A program made the translations under genes and the position numbers. The notes under the pieces are model-generated. The model saw only the letters and a program-made list of their open reading frames with translations, was not told where the DNA came from and searched no databases. Shown here in pieces: positions 8,228-17,560 of a stretch of DNA of 64,000 bases (its first letter is position 1; the number at the start of each line of letters is the position of its first letter). This stretch comes from Roseburia zhanii (GTDB lineage: Bacteria > Bacillota > Clostridia > Lachnospirales > Lachnospiraceae): contig NZ_JACOPH010000010.1 of the NCBI RefSeq assembly GCF_014287635.1, positions 1 through 64,000 on the forward strand, given 5' to 3'.

Positions 8228-9610
8228 ATGAACATAAACAATATCCCGCAGCTATCCATAAAAAACAACCACCTGCACATGGACGGCAGGGACATCGTAG
8301 AAATTGCCGGTCATTACGGTACACCACTATACATCGGTTCCGAACAGCGGATCGAGGATAATGTCAGAGAAGTGCAGCAGGCATTCCAAAAATATCATGC
8401 CAACACGACGGTGCATTATGCAGCAAAAGCAGAAACATCGCTTGCAACATTAGAGATCGTCCATATGGCAGGCGGTAGTTTAGAGGTCAATTCCGGTGGG
8501 GAACTGTATAAGGGTATGCGTGCCGGATTTGCAGGAAAAAATATCATATTCAATGGTGTGGCAAAAACAGAAAAAGAGATAGAATCTGCGATCGTAAATG
8601 AGATCAAGGCGATCAACGTCGATTCTCCATTTGAATTAGAGCGGATCGTAGAAACAGCCATGGCATGTAAAAAGCAGGCAAATGTCCTGCTTAGGATTGT
8701 GCCGGATGTGGCGAGTGGAGTTGCAAAAGGAGTGGAAACCGGTACACATGAATGTAAATTCGGAACGATGCTAGAAGATGTTCCGGCAATGCTTCACTAT
8801 GCAAAAGAACATGAGAAGTGGGTGTGTGTGCGGGGATTTCATTTCCATATCGGGACACAGACATATCATCTTACATCTTTTTTGGAGTCTTTACAGGTAC
8901 TTTTGGAGTTTGCCGCAAATATCTATAAAGAGATGCAGTTTTTGCCGGAGATCATAGATATAGGTGGAGGACTGCCAATCCCGTATTTTATAGATGCGAC
9001 GGCAAGCCAGTATATGCAGCCATCGATCTATCAGATGCTTCGTGGTGTGCTGACAACAGACGAGATCGCAGAAGCGGTTGCAGGAAAACTTCATGCGTAT
9101 GATGGAATATTTAAAGACTGTGAATTACTGTTAGAACCGGGACGCAAGATCGTCGGAGATGCATTTGTGATGGTCAGCCGTGTGGAAAATAAGAAATACC
9201 GCAGAGCAATGAATGAAAACTGGATCATGTTAGATGCCGGATTGAATGTTATGTCAGAAGTGAAAAATTATCATTGGTATTTCCCGATGGTATGTGCAAA
9301 TAAGATTACAGAACCACATATGTATCCTGTTAAAATTGCAGGCCCGTTATGCGAGTCGGGTGACGTGTGGATGGACTATGACGGACATAAAGACTTGCCG
9401 GATTTTCGTATGATGCCGGAATCGGTTACCGTCGGAGATTATATTGCAATGTTAGAAACGGGTGCTTATGGTACTTCCATGATGAGCCGTTACAATGGAA
9501 GACCGATGGCAGGTGTGATTATCATCCGGAAAGACGGTTCCCTGTTTATGGCAAAAAAACCGGAAACATATGAGGATCTTCTGACGGGTGAGTTTTCTAT
9601 TGCGGAATGA
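8228..9610 (+). CDS. lysA: diaminopimelate decarboxylase-like PLP enzyme
   Basis: A 460-residue fold-type III PLP decarboxylase. The catalytic Lys is K67 in HYAAKAETS. FHFHIGTQTYH and the glycine-rich DIGGGLPIPY bind PLP phosphate. LEPGRKIVGDA, the active-site CESGD (C375) and GAYGTSMMSRYNGRP near the end are typical of LysA, which turns meso-diaminopimelate into lysine. It is about 40 residues longer than common LysA proteins, with extra sequence around 250-275 and 380-400, so a related decarboxylase is possible. The ATG follows AAGGAG. It follows the RloB remnant and converges on the ABC operon with a shared terminator. Confidence 0.75.
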   Translation: MNINNIPQLSIKNNHLHMDGRDIVEIAGHYGTPLYIGSEQRIEDNVREVQQAFQKYHANTTVHYAAKAETSLATLEIVHMAGGSLEVNSGGELYKGMRAGFAGKNIIFNGVAKTEKEIESAIVNEIKAINVDSPFELERIVETAMACKKQANVLLRIVPDVASGVAKGVETGTHECKFGTMLEDVPAMLHYAKEHEKWVCVRGFHFHIGTQTYHLTSFLESLQVLLEFAANIYKEMQFLPEIIDIGGGLPIPYFIDATASQYMQPSIYQMLRGVLTTDEIAEAVAGKLHAYDGIFKDCELLLEPGRKIVGDAFVMVSRVENKKYRRAMNENWIMLDAGLNVMSEVKNYHWYFPMVCANKITEPHMYPVKIAGPLCESGDVWMDYDGHKDLPDFRMMPESVTVGDYIAMLETGAYGTSMMSRYNGRPMAGVIIIRKDGSLFMAKKPETYEDLLTGEFSIAE

Positions 9611-9679
9611 TAATATAAAATGATACACATGAGGAAGTAGAGATTTCCCTTCAAAATAGGCGGATTCCGAATGTGCATT

Positions 9680-9714
9680 AAATGGCGGGAACTGTGTGGC
9701 AGCTCCCGCCATTT
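9680..9714. terminator. bidirectional terminator between convergent genes
   Basis: A perfect 11-bp stem AAATGGCGGGA / TCCCGCCATTT with a 13-base loop lies between the decarboxylase and the minus-strand permease. A-rich and T-rich flanks allow it to work in both directions. Confidence 0.8.
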
Positions 9715-9737
9715 CTTAGGATATATTGTATAAAAAT

Positions 9738-11000
9738 TTACTCATACCGCAATGCTTCGATCGGATTTAATTTTGCAGCACGGCTGGCTGGATAATATCC
9801 AAAGAAGATACCGAATGCCATAGAGAATGCAACACAGAAGGTAATGCTGCCGATAGAAGCAGTTCCGCTGTAACCCATGAAATGTACAGCAACCATACCA
9901 AGTGCGATTCCGATAAGGACTCCGATAAATCCACCGATCATACAGATCACAACAGCTTCGGTGATAAACTGCAGGCGGATAGATCCGTTCGTTGCACCTA
10001 AGGCTTTTCTTGTACCGATCTCTCTGGTACGCTCTGTGATGGAAACAATCATAATGTTCATAACACCGATACCACCAACTAAAAGCGAAATTCCGGCAAT
10101 GGCTGCAACTGCTAATTTGATCGTCGAGATCATGCTTGTAAGCTCAGAAAGCATAGCATCCATACTGTAAGTGCTTACCTGAAAATATTCACTGTCTTTA
10201 TAATATCTCTGGTTAAAATAGTTCGCAATTTCATTAGACAGACTTTGGGAATCTGCCCCTTCTTTGGCAATGATCGTAAAGTCGGTAAGGGTTTCCTCAG
10301 CATGGCTTTGTTTGACACCTGTTTTGTAGGGGATATAACAGTTCGTCGTAATATCTTTTCCGCCGGTTTTCGAAAAACCGTCCTGTGACTCACTGTATTC
10401 ATAGACACCCACTACAGTATAAGTATAGTACCGGTTATCTACTTTAATATCGATCAGCTGTCCGAGTGCGGATTGTGCATCACCGTTAAACATATTTTCT
10501 ACATAACGGTCGGAGATAACAGCAACTTTTTTCCCATTTTCCTGATCTTTTTTTGCTAAATTTCTTCCTGCAACTATGTTTAATTTTTTATCCAGTAAAA
10601 ATCCGGTATTTGCACCAATGATACTGACATTGGCATAATCTTTTCCTTCTGTGGCTTTTCCGTCACCGACAGAAACCTGTAAGGAAACGGCTTTGATCTC
10701 ATCTGAATATTTTTTTAACATTTCTTCGATCATATCAGTGGAAATGCAGTCTTTACCTTCCATAGCCGGAAGATCCTGATTAAAATCGAGATCATCACGA
10801 TAACCTAAATACAGTTCAATATTGTTAGCACCGATATCGCCCATAGACGAGGTGACGGAATTGTTTACGGCATCACCGACCGTCATAATTGCGATTACGG
10901 ATGCGATTCCGATAATAATACCGAGCATCGTAAGGAATGAACGCATCTTATTTGCTTTCAGACCTGCCAGTGCAAGTAATATATTTTCTTTTAACAGCAT
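9738..11000 (-). CDS. MacB-type ABC transporter permease
   Basis: A 420-residue membrane protein with the MacB topology. An N-terminal helix near residues 20-42 (MLGIIIGIASVIAIMTVG) is followed by a large extracytoplasmic MacB_PCD domain (about 45-280). Three C-terminal membrane helices of the FtsX type follow, with VGGIGVMNIMIVSITERTREIG and KLNPIEALRYE at the end. It works with the ATPase encoded just upstream (10-base overlap) and the adaptor before that. Such systems export peptides or antibiotics, or act mechanically on the envelope. The substrate is unknown. Confidence 0.92.
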   Translation of the reverse strand: MLLKENILLALAGLKANKMRSFLTMLGIIIGIASVIAIMTVGDAVNNSVTSSMGDIGANNIELYLGYRDDLDFNQDLPAMEGKDCISTDMIEEMLKKYSDEIKAVSLQVSVGDGKATEGKDYANVSIIGANTGFLLDKKLNIVAGRNLAKKDQENGKKVAVISDRYVENMFNGDAQSALGQLIDIKVDNRYYTYTVVGVYEYSESQDGFSKTGGKDITTNCYIPYKTGVKQSHAEETLTDFTIIAKEGADSQSLSNEIANYFNQRYYKDSEYFQVSTYSMDAMLSELTSMISTIKLAVAAIAGISLLVGGIGVMNIMIVSITERTREIGTRKALGATNGSIRLQFITEAVVICMIGGFIGVLIGIALGMVAVHFMGYSGTASIGSITFCVAFSMAFGIFFGYYPASRAAKLNPIEALRYE

Positions 11001-11698
11001 GATATGCTTCCTTTCCTTTCTCCAATGATTTCTCCGTCTTTTAAAGTGATGATACGCTGTGTTTCTTCGGCAAGTTCATTTGAGTGCGTGATCAGAACAA
11101 TGGTGATGCCCTGTTCTTTGTGGAGTTTATGGAACAAATCCATGATCTTACGGCCTGTAACAGAATCAAGCGCTCCGGTTGGTTCGTCAGCAAGCAGGAT
11201 CGCAGGGTGGTTGACAAGTGCCCTTGCGATCGCAACTCGTTGTTTCTGACCACCGGAAAGCTCATCCGGTGTATGCTGCATACGTTCTTCCATGTCTACT
11301 AATTGCAAAAGTTCTTTTGCGCGTGCCCGTCTGGTCTTTCGGTCGATTCCGGCATAAAGCATAGGTAATTCGACATTTTTTAAGGCAGAAGTCCTAGAGA
11401 TCAGATTATATGTCTGAAATACAAAACCGATCTTCTTGTTACGGATATGGGAAAGCTCCCTGTCCGGTGCATGGCAGACATCGACATCATCTAAGAAATA
11501 TTCTCCCTCTGTGGGACGGTCAAGAATGCCGATCAGGTTCATCAGTGTTGTTTTACCGGAACCGGATGCACCGACGATCGATACAAATTCCCCTTCATAT
11601 ACTTTTAGATCTATTCCATGTAAGATCTCAAGTTCATTTGGTTTGCCAACATAAAAACGTTTGACAATATGTTCAAGATTGATGATTACTTTTTCCAT
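10991..11698 (-). CDS. MacB-type ABC transporter ATPase
   Basis: A 235-residue ATPase with all motifs: Walker A GASGSGKTTLMN, Q-loop FVFQTYNL, signature LSGGQKQRVAIARAL, Walker B ILLADEPTGALD and switch His in VLITHS. It is of the LolD/MacB class. Its start lies 8 bases from the adaptor stop and its end overlaps the permease, so all three are one operon. The C-terminal cysteine pair (SISCC) is unusual but is at the overlap with the next gene. Confidence 0.95.
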   Translation of the reverse strand: MEKVIINLEHIVKRFYVGKPNELEILHGIDLKVYEGEFVSIVGASGSGKTTLMNLIGILDRPTEGEYFLDDVDVCHAPDRELSHIRNKKIGFVFQTYNLISRTSALKNVELPMLYAGIDRKTRRARAKELLQLVDMEERMQHTPDELSGGQKQRVAIARALVNHPAILLADEPTGALDSVTGRKIMDLFHKLHKEQGITIVLITHSNELAEETQRIITLKDGEIIGERKGSISCC

Positions 11699-11706
11699 GG
11701 TTCCTC

Positions 11707-13329
11707 CTAGTAAACAGAATAGCTCACACTGTCGTCCATGCCTGACATATCGTCCATTTCGGTTACATCAGGAATGATGACATTCATGCCTTCGGCCAGT
11801 TCGTCAGAGGAGATCTCTGTGTAGTAATCTGTTTTTAGACCTGTGGTTACAGTAATGCTGCGTGGTTCTCCATTTTCTAATATCTGAATGGCAGAATTGC
11901 CATCTTCGTCTTCACTGATGCAGTCATCCGGTACAGCAAATACATTTTTTACTTCTTCCTGTATCAGCGTGACTTTGGCAGTCATACCGATTCTTAAACG
12001 TTCACTTGGATTGTCTACAGTAATACGGATTTCATATCCATTGCCGGAAGAACCTGATGAGGAGTCAGAATTGTCAGAACTTGCAGCCATGGAAGCTGGA
12101 ACCGGAGAAACAAAAGTAACTGTTCCGTTCATTTCTTCTTCACCGGTCGTATCTGTCTTGATCAGTGCTTTCATATCTTTTGTGATATCACTGATATCAT
12201 ATTGATCGACCATTGCCGTTACTACATAATTTTTTTCATCCTGTATCGTTGCTAAGACACCGTTATTATAGGTATCACCGACTTTTGCACTGACAGTTGT
12301 GATAACACCGCTGCTGGCAGCTTTTACGGTACATTGTTCTAATTGCTCCTCATAGCTTTTTACGTCCTGGCCGGACTGGCTGTCGGCGGAACTGGAACGT
12401 CTGGCATTATCAAGTGTATCTTTGCTGTCTGCAACACTTTTTGCATTGCTCCGATTGCTGTCATCTCTGTCGTTTTGTGCCTGCTGCAGACTGCTCGAAG
12501 CGGAGTTTACGACATCACCGGCGGAAGTTACCTGTGACTGGCGTTCTGCCTCTGCAGCTTTTAAAGAAGCAAGTGTTGCCTGTGCACTTTCTAATGATTT
12601 GTCTGCCTGTTTCTTCTGGCTGGCAGCAGCATCATAAGCAGCCTGTGCAGATGCGATTGCCTGCTCATCACCGCTCTTTTGGGCTTCTTCTAGGCTTTTC
12701 TTTGCACTCTTTTCATCTTTTTTTGCATTAGCAGCAGCTTCTTTTGCTTTCTTTACAGCTTTTTCCTGTGATTTCCGGTCAGAAACAGCAGACTGGTAAG
12801 CACTTTCTGCAGTGGCTTTTGAGGAAACAGCAGCGTTATAAGCGTCAGCTGCCTGATTGACTGACTGGTCACTCCGTCCGGATTCTACATTCTGCGTTGT
12901 CTGTGCATCAGCATAGTTTCTTTCATTGCTTGCAATTTCAGCAGCGTTGGCTGCCTGTTCATTTGCTAAAGCCTTTTTGGCAGCTTCTAATTTCTGCTCG
13001 ATCTCACTGCTGTCAAAGCGGAACAGGACATCGCCTTCATTTACAGTATCACCGACCTGTACGCAGACTTCTTTTACTTTTACTCCTTCTAAGGTAGAAG
13101 AAACACTTTCGCTGTGGGCACTGTCAAGTGTACCGCTTAGACCGATCTCTTTAGTGACATCCTGTTTTTCAAGCGGAGTCGTCTGATAGGCTTCTTCTGC
13201 GACAGTATCGGTAGAAGCCGCTTTTCCTTTACGCATCAGGGAAACGACTACAATTATGATAACAAGCAGCAGAACAATACCTGCGATCAGAAAGGTGGTT
13301 TTTTTCTTATTTGTAACATGTAACTTCAT
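11707..13329 (-). CDS. MacA/HlyD-type periplasmic adaptor protein
   Basis: A 540-residue adaptor with one N-terminal membrane helix (residues 13-31, FLIAGIVLLLVIIIVVVSLM). A lipoyl/barrel-sandwich half motif follows (VQVGDTVNEGDVLFRFD). A very long Ala/Gln/Lys/Ser-rich coiled coil fills about residues 115-330. The returning lipoyl half (VKAASSGVITTVSAKVGDTYNN) and a beta-barrel domain with a Ser-rich insert (residues 418-432) come next. It is first in the operon with the MacB-like ATPase and permease. In a Gram-positive cell it would bridge the permease to the wall side. Its coiled coil is longer than in most relatives. Confidence 0.92.
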   Translation of the reverse strand: MKLHVTNKKKTTFLIAGIVLLLVIIIVVVSLMRKGKAASTDTVAEEAYQTTPLEKQDVTKEIGLSGTLDSAHSESVSSTLEGVKVKEVCVQVGDTVNEGDVLFRFDSSEIEQKLEAAKKALANEQAANAAEIASNERNYADAQTTQNVESGRSDQSVNQAADAYNAAVSSKATAESAYQSAVSDRKSQEKAVKKAKEAAANAKKDEKSAKKSLEEAQKSGDEQAIASAQAAYDAAASQKKQADKSLESAQATLASLKAAEAERQSQVTSAGDVVNSASSSLQQAQNDRDDSNRSNAKSVADSKDTLDNARRSSSADSQSGQDVKSYEEQLEQCTVKAASSGVITTVSAKVGDTYNNGVLATIQDEKNYVVTAMVDQYDISDITKDMKALIKTDTTGEEEMNGTVTFVSPVPASMAASSDNSDSSSGSSGNGYEIRITVDNPSERLRIGMTAKVTLIQEEVKNVFAVPDDCISEDEDGNSAIQILENGEPRSITVTTGLKTDYYTEISSDELAEGMNVIIPDVTEMDDMSGMDDSVSYSVY

Positions 13330-13580
13330 AATAATCTGAATCCTCCATTTTTTACTTATAAACTGGTATTTATTTTATCGTGAAAATATGAAGTTTGTCG
13401 GTTTAATTGCTTAATATTTACCTCGGAAATAGTTAATTATTTCTTAATATAGAAGAATGCCTATGTAAAAAATATGTAAATTCTTCATGCAGCCGTCACA
13501 TAGACCTGCTAGAATCCATAGTGAAGGGAAAAAATTACAGTGAGCAGGGGGCTCTGAAATCTGTAAGAAGGAGGAGGACA

Positions 13581-13892
13581 ATGATCCCACAGGAAACTTT
13601 TAAGTGATATGAGAAAAAGTATCTGTTAAACGAAGTGCAGATGCAGAGTGAATTAGAATATGCAATCGAAAAATATGGATTAAAGCCGGCAGTCTACCTT
13701 TCTTATGAAAGAATGGCTTATTTTGGAAAAGAACAGCTTGATCTTCGGGAAGGCAGTTTCGGAATACCTTTATTAGAGCAGGGAGAAAAACTCATGGAGA
13801 TAAAGATTCCGGAAACAATGCCATTATGGCTTGCCCATGCGTTATCGGAATGTGGGATCTTTCCAATCTCGTTCTCGATAGATGCTGCGTAA
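13581..13892 (+). pseudogene. decayed VTC-domain (polyphosphate polymerase-like) gene
   Basis: An ATG preceded by GGAGGAGG starts MIPQETFK, then an in-frame TGA (13605-13607), then YEKKYLLNEVQ. Together these match the usual VTC start (FKRYEKKYLL), with TGA in place of an Arg codon such as CGA. After about 20 codons the frame jumps to C-terminal VTC sequence: VYLSYERMAYFGKEQLDLR and LMEIKIPETMPLWLAHAL, ending in FPISFS. VTC proteins of Clostridia have about 230-250 residues; only about 100 codons remain, so much of the catalytic tunnel is lost, probably by several internal deletions. Reading on from the ATG at 13635 gives an 85-residue ORF, but it is not a functional enzyme. Confidence 0.75.
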
Positions 13893-13893
13893 T

Positions 13894-14595
13894 TTAAATA
13901 TAGTAGATTTTACAGTCTCCAAAATTGATATTTCCCCGAACAGTTACCTTTGGAACCGCATCAGCAGGAATGGATAGTTTATGGATTTCTGCAATATCTC
14001 CGAATGAAGTAGTGACAGATACGTTCACATTCCAGTCTTTTGGCAGGAATAAAACAGTTTCACCAAAAGAATTCTCTACAAAGATTTCAGCAGACTCGCC
14101 GGCAATTGTGGTGTGGTCAAAGTAGACCTTTAAAGAACCGAAACTGCATTTTAAGTAAGCTCTTTTAAAAGCGGCAGCATTGATATATTTTGTACTTCCG
14201 GCAAAAGAAACATTGCAGTTGACATCAGAGCCGGTCATACGCTCACCAGAAGCATTATCATTTGGTTTCACGGGTTCTTCCGGCTGAAAAAGAGGCTTTT
14301 TCGGAAATAGGAAAGTAAGACCGATACTGCCTAATACTGCAGCTGCAAGCAGTGGAAATGGCGAAACGGAAGTCAGATGAAGTTCTTCATCATACATGAT
14401 CAGGATGACAGCAAGTGGTAACAGTACGCCAAAGAACTCCCGTACGGGGATGTTTTTTAACATTATGTAAACAAGAAGCAGTGCAATAATGATTTTTGTA
14501 ATGTGGATATCTTCGAAGTAACCTAAATTACTGAGCAGTACAAAAGCTGCTGCGAGGATGAAGATCACTCCCCAGAAAAAATTTTTGTTTTTCAT
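13894..14595 (-). CDS. LiaF-like membrane protein
   Basis: A 233-residue protein with four hydrophobic helices in residues 5-100. A charged linker and a C-terminal beta-rich domain follow (about 120-233), where NCNVSFAGSTKY, LKCSFGSLKVYFD and IFVENSFGETVLFLP give the repeated SFG pattern of the LiaF/DUF2154-type cell-wall stress domain. LiaF proteins restrain LiaS-type kinases in the membrane, but no LiaRS pair is adjacent. It ends one base from the VTC pseudogene on the other strand. A 12-bp inverted repeat lies 30 bases before its start, possibly regulatory. Confidence 0.75.
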   Translation of the reverse strand: MKNKNFFWGVIFILAAAFVLLSNLGYFEDIHITKIIIALLLVYIMLKNIPVREFFGVLLPLAVILIMYDEELHLTSVSPFPLLAAAVLGSIGLTFLFPKKPLFQPEEPVKPNDNASGERMTGSDVNCNVSFAGSTKYINAAAFKRAYLKCSFGSLKVYFDHTTIAGESAEIFVENSFGETVLFLPKDWNVNVSVTTSFGDIAEIHKLSIPADAVPKVTVRGNINFGDCKIYYI

Positions 14596-14624
14596 AGATA
14601 TTACCCGTCTTTCCTTTTTTTATG

Positions 14625-14662
14625 TACTCTCGGAATCTTTTAAACGAAGAATTCCGAGAGTA
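14625..14662. repeat. 12-bp inverted repeat upstream of the LiaF-like gene
   Basis: TACTCTCGGAAT and ATTCCGAGAGTA form a perfect 12-bp dyad with a 14-base loop. T-rich sequence follows on the plus strand, but no plus-strand gene precedes it. In the minus-strand leader of the LiaF-like gene it could be an attenuator or operator. Confidence 0.6.
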
Positions 14663-14853
14663 TATTTTTATTGTCTGGTATGCCGGAGAGTTTTCCCCGG
14701 CAGTTCTATCGTATCTGATTTTGGGTGGATTGTAAACCAAAGTTTGATAAATTAAAAAAATATTAACTTACAGGCGTTTGCATTGACACGTAAAATAGAT
14801 ACAGATACAATAGAAAATCATTAGATCAATAAGAAAGAAGAGTGGTAAAAATA

Positions 14854-15978
14854 ATGAAACAGTCAACAAAATACTGGAAAATTTTCTGTAATCTGGCTTA
14901 TGCAGCGGTTTTACTTTTAGCAGCCGTTTTTTTACTGCCGAGGGTGCTGGTTTTCTTTATGCCGTTTGTAGTTGGATTTATCTTATCATTGATTGCAAAT
15001 CCGATGGTACGTTTTTTAGAAAATAAGATCAAAATGAAGCGTAAATATGGTACGGTTTTGATCATAATCGCAGTCATTGCAGTTATTGTACTGCTGTGTT
15101 ATGGTGCCGGTGCGGCTTTAGTCGCAGGCTTAAAAGGTTTTTTTGATTATCTGCCGACAATGACTGTAAATGCACAAAGCGAGATCACTTCTGCTATCGA
15201 CGGTGTGCAGAATGCGATTGACAAAATACCGTTTCTGCATAATGTAGATATCCGTGAATGGGGCGTGGAATTAAAAAATGTATTCGGTTCTCTTGTATCG
15301 GGTGGAGATTCGCCGACGATCATGGCACTCAGCGGATTTGCAAAAAGTATCCCAAATGTGTTAGTAAGCGTTGTTATGGGGCTTTTAGCGACATACTTCT
15401 TTATTGCAGACAGGGATAAATTAGCGGAATTGATCACCGCACATCTGCCGGAATCTTTCCGGAAAAAAACAATGCAGATGTACAGTCAGATCTTAACGGC
15501 AGTCGGCGGATATTTTAAAGCACAGTTTAAGATCATGATCGTGATCTATGTGGTGATCACGGTAGGGTTAGTACTGCTTAAAGTAGATTATGCATGGCTG
15601 ATCGGGTTTGGAATAGCCTTTTTGGATATGCTGCCGGTTTTTGGAACAGGAACAGTATTAGTGCCCTGGGCAGCCGTAAAACTATTTTCCGGTGCTTATG
15701 GGACGGCGGCCGGCATGATCGTTTTATATGTGGTATCGTTACTTGTCCATCAGCTGATACAGCCGAAACTAATCGGGGAATCCGTTGGCATGAATCCATT
15801 TGCAGCACTGTTTTTCATGTATATCGGTTATCAGTTTGCAGGGGTATTAGGAATGATCATTGCAGTACCGGTGGGGATGCTGCTTATCAATTTTTATAAA
15901 GCAGGTGCATTTGATACATTAGTCTGGTGTATAAAAGAGATTGTAGGTGATTTCAACAAATTTCGGAAAGTCAAATAG
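14854..15978 (+). CDS. AI-2E family transporter
   Basis: A 374-residue membrane protein of the AI-2E/PerM/YdiK family. Paired N-terminal helices are followed by a soluble, helical segment (about 100-150) and a second bundle containing GYFKAQFKIMIVI, FLDMLPVFGTGTVLVPWA and LVHQLIQPKLIGESVGMNP, all typical of the family. Members are proposed to export the AI-2 signal or to exchange ions; the actual substrate here is unknown. I chose the ATG at 14854, which sits better behind AAGAAGAG than the GTG at 14842. It is followed closely by an EamA transporter, so the two may be co-transcribed. Confidence 0.9.
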   Translation: MKQSTKYWKIFCNLAYAAVLLLAAVFLLPRVLVFFMPFVVGFILSLIANPMVRFLENKIKMKRKYGTVLIIIAVIAVIVLLCYGAGAALVAGLKGFFDYLPTMTVNAQSEITSAIDGVQNAIDKIPFLHNVDIREWGVELKNVFGSLVSGGDSPTIMALSGFAKSIPNVLVSVVMGLLATYFFIADRDKLAELITAHLPESFRKKTMQMYSQILTAVGGYFKAQFKIMIVIYVVITVGLVLLKVDYAWLIGFGIAFLDMLPVFGTGTVLVPWAAVKLFSGAYGTAAGMIVLYVVSLLVHQLIQPKLIGESVGMNPFAALFFMYIGYQFAGVLGMIIAVPVGMLLINFYKAGAFDTLVWCIKEIVGDFNKFRKVK

Positions 15979-16007
15979 TTACAGATGGAAAAATGAGGAG
16001 ATCACTA

Positions 16008-16913
16008 ATGAAAAAGTTACAAGTTAGAAATTCTATTTTATTGCTGATCACGGCAACGATCTGGGGCTGTGCTTTTGTAGCACAGAGTGTTGGCATGGAC
16101 TATGTCGGTCCGTTTACATTCACTGCCATCCGTTCTCTGATCGGAAGTGTATTTTTAGTGCCGTGTATCTGGATGCTTGGAAAGTTTAAAAATACAGAAA
16201 AGCAAGTAGAAAAAACGTCTGTAGAAACGCAGAAAGATAGAAAAGAACTGCTTGTAGGTGGTATCCTCTGCGGGATCGTGATCTGTGTGGCATCGAATCT
16301 ACAGCAGTTTGGAATTATGTATGCAAGCGTGGGGAAATCCGGATTTTTGACAGCACTTTATATCATACTTGTACCGGTGCTTGGTATTTTTATAGGAAGA
16401 AAGCCGGGAAAAAAGATCTGTTTAGCGGTATTTTTAGCGGTCATCGGACTGTATCTGCTCTGCATGAAAAGCGGTATGTTAAAGATTGAATTTGGCGACA
16501 TTTTACTTTTACTGGGTGCTTTGACATTTTCAATCCATATTATGGTGGTGGATCATTTTACACAGAAAACAGACGGCGTGAAATTATCCTGTATACAGTT
16601 CTTAGTTTGTGGAATGCTATCAGCTATTGTGATGTTTCTGTTTGAAAAACCGTCATGGACGGATATTTTTACGGCATGGGCACCGATCCTCTATGCTGGA
16701 ATCTTATCCTGTGGTGTTGCATATACGCTTCAGATCGTAGGACAAAAGGGCATGAATCCAACCATTGCATCCCTGATCATGAGTTTAGAATCAGTCGTAT
16801 CTGCAATCGCAGGCTGGATCATTTTAGGGCAGGTATTATCGGCAGGAGAAATCGCAGGGTGCATCATTATGTTTGCGGCAATCATATTGGCACAATTGCC
16901 TGAGAAAAGTTGA
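16008..16913 (+). CDS. EamA/DMT family transporter
   Basis: A 301-residue drug/metabolite transporter with ten predicted membrane helices in two EamA repeats. The first repeat contains ATIWGCAFVAQSVGMDYVGP and AIRSLIG; the second contains ALTFSIHIMVVDHF and IASLIMSLESVVSAIAGWI. Such proteins export amino acids, metabolites or drugs. I chose the ATG at 16008, preceded by GAGGAG, rather than the ATG at 15993, which overlaps that ribosome site. A basic loop after helix 2 (residues 62-82) is longer than usual. Substrate unknown. Confidence 0.9.
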   Translation: MKKLQVRNSILLLITATIWGCAFVAQSVGMDYVGPFTFTAIRSLIGSVFLVPCIWMLGKFKNTEKQVEKTSVETQKDRKELLVGGILCGIVICVASNLQQFGIMYASVGKSGFLTALYIILVPVLGIFIGRKPGKKICLAVFLAVIGLYLLCMKSGMLKIEFGDILLLLGALTFSIHIMVVDHFTQKTDGVKLSCIQFLVCGMLSAIVMFLFEKPSWTDIFTAWAPILYAGILSCGVAYTLQIVGQKGMNPTIASLIMSLESVVSAIAGWIILGQVLSAGEIAGCIIMFAAIILAQLPEKS

Positions 16914-17047
16914 AATTGTGTAGGAAAGCTGTTAAAATTATGTGTAGGATTGTGGGAGTTGCACAGCAACGGAGCAATTCGTGTATCATATATATGAAGT
17001 AGGATGATGTTGATTCTGTAATATAAGAAGGAAAGAAGGAGTTGCCC

Positions 17048-17488
17048 ATGACCGTATTTATCTGGTTAGGAATTATGATCATACTGCTGTTGGCAGAAGC
17101 TGCAACCGTGGGACTTACAACCATCTGGTTTGCTGCAGGAGCATTAGCAGCGATGGTACTCTGTGCACTGGGTGTCGGAGCGTTTGGACAGTGGACGGTA
17201 TTTTTTGTTGTATCACTGGTGCTTTTATATTTTACAAGACCGATCGCATTAAAATGGATGACACCGCACAAGCTGCGTACAAATTATGAAAATGCTGTGG
17301 ATAAGACCGTCAGGATCACAGAACGTGTAGATAATATTGCCGGAACAGGAACAGCTGTATTAAATGGACAGGAATGGACGGCGAGGATGCAGCAGGATGA
17401 TGTGACTTTAGAGCCAGGAGAACTTGCAACGGTAGCAGCAGTAGAAGGCGTAAAACTGATACTGATACCTTTTGACAAAAAAGAATGA
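17048..17488 (+). CDS. NfeD family protein
   Basis: A 146-residue NfeD-type membrane protein. Three hydrophobic helices lie within residues 1-75 (MTVFIWLGIMIILLLAEA at the start). They are followed by a small OB-fold domain with GTGTAVLNGQEWTARM and LEPGELATVAAVEGVKLIL, the standard NfeD C-terminal pattern. NfeD proteins usually partner stomatin/flotillin-type proteins and act in membrane quality control; no such partner is next to it here. I took the ATG at 17048, 7 bases after AAGGAG, over the TTG at 17042. Confidence 0.9.
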   Translation: MTVFIWLGIMIILLLAEAATVGLTTIWFAAGALAAMVLCALGVGAFGQWTVFFVVSLVLLYFTRPIALKWMTPHKLRTNYENAVDKTVRITERVDNIAGTGTAVLNGQEWTARMQQDDVTLEPGELATVAAVEGVKLILIPFDKKE

Positions 17489-17560
17489 TATAACTATGAG
17501 TGTACTGCATAGTTATCAATATAGTAGTGCTTAAAGTACAGAAGAAAGGGGAACTTACGT

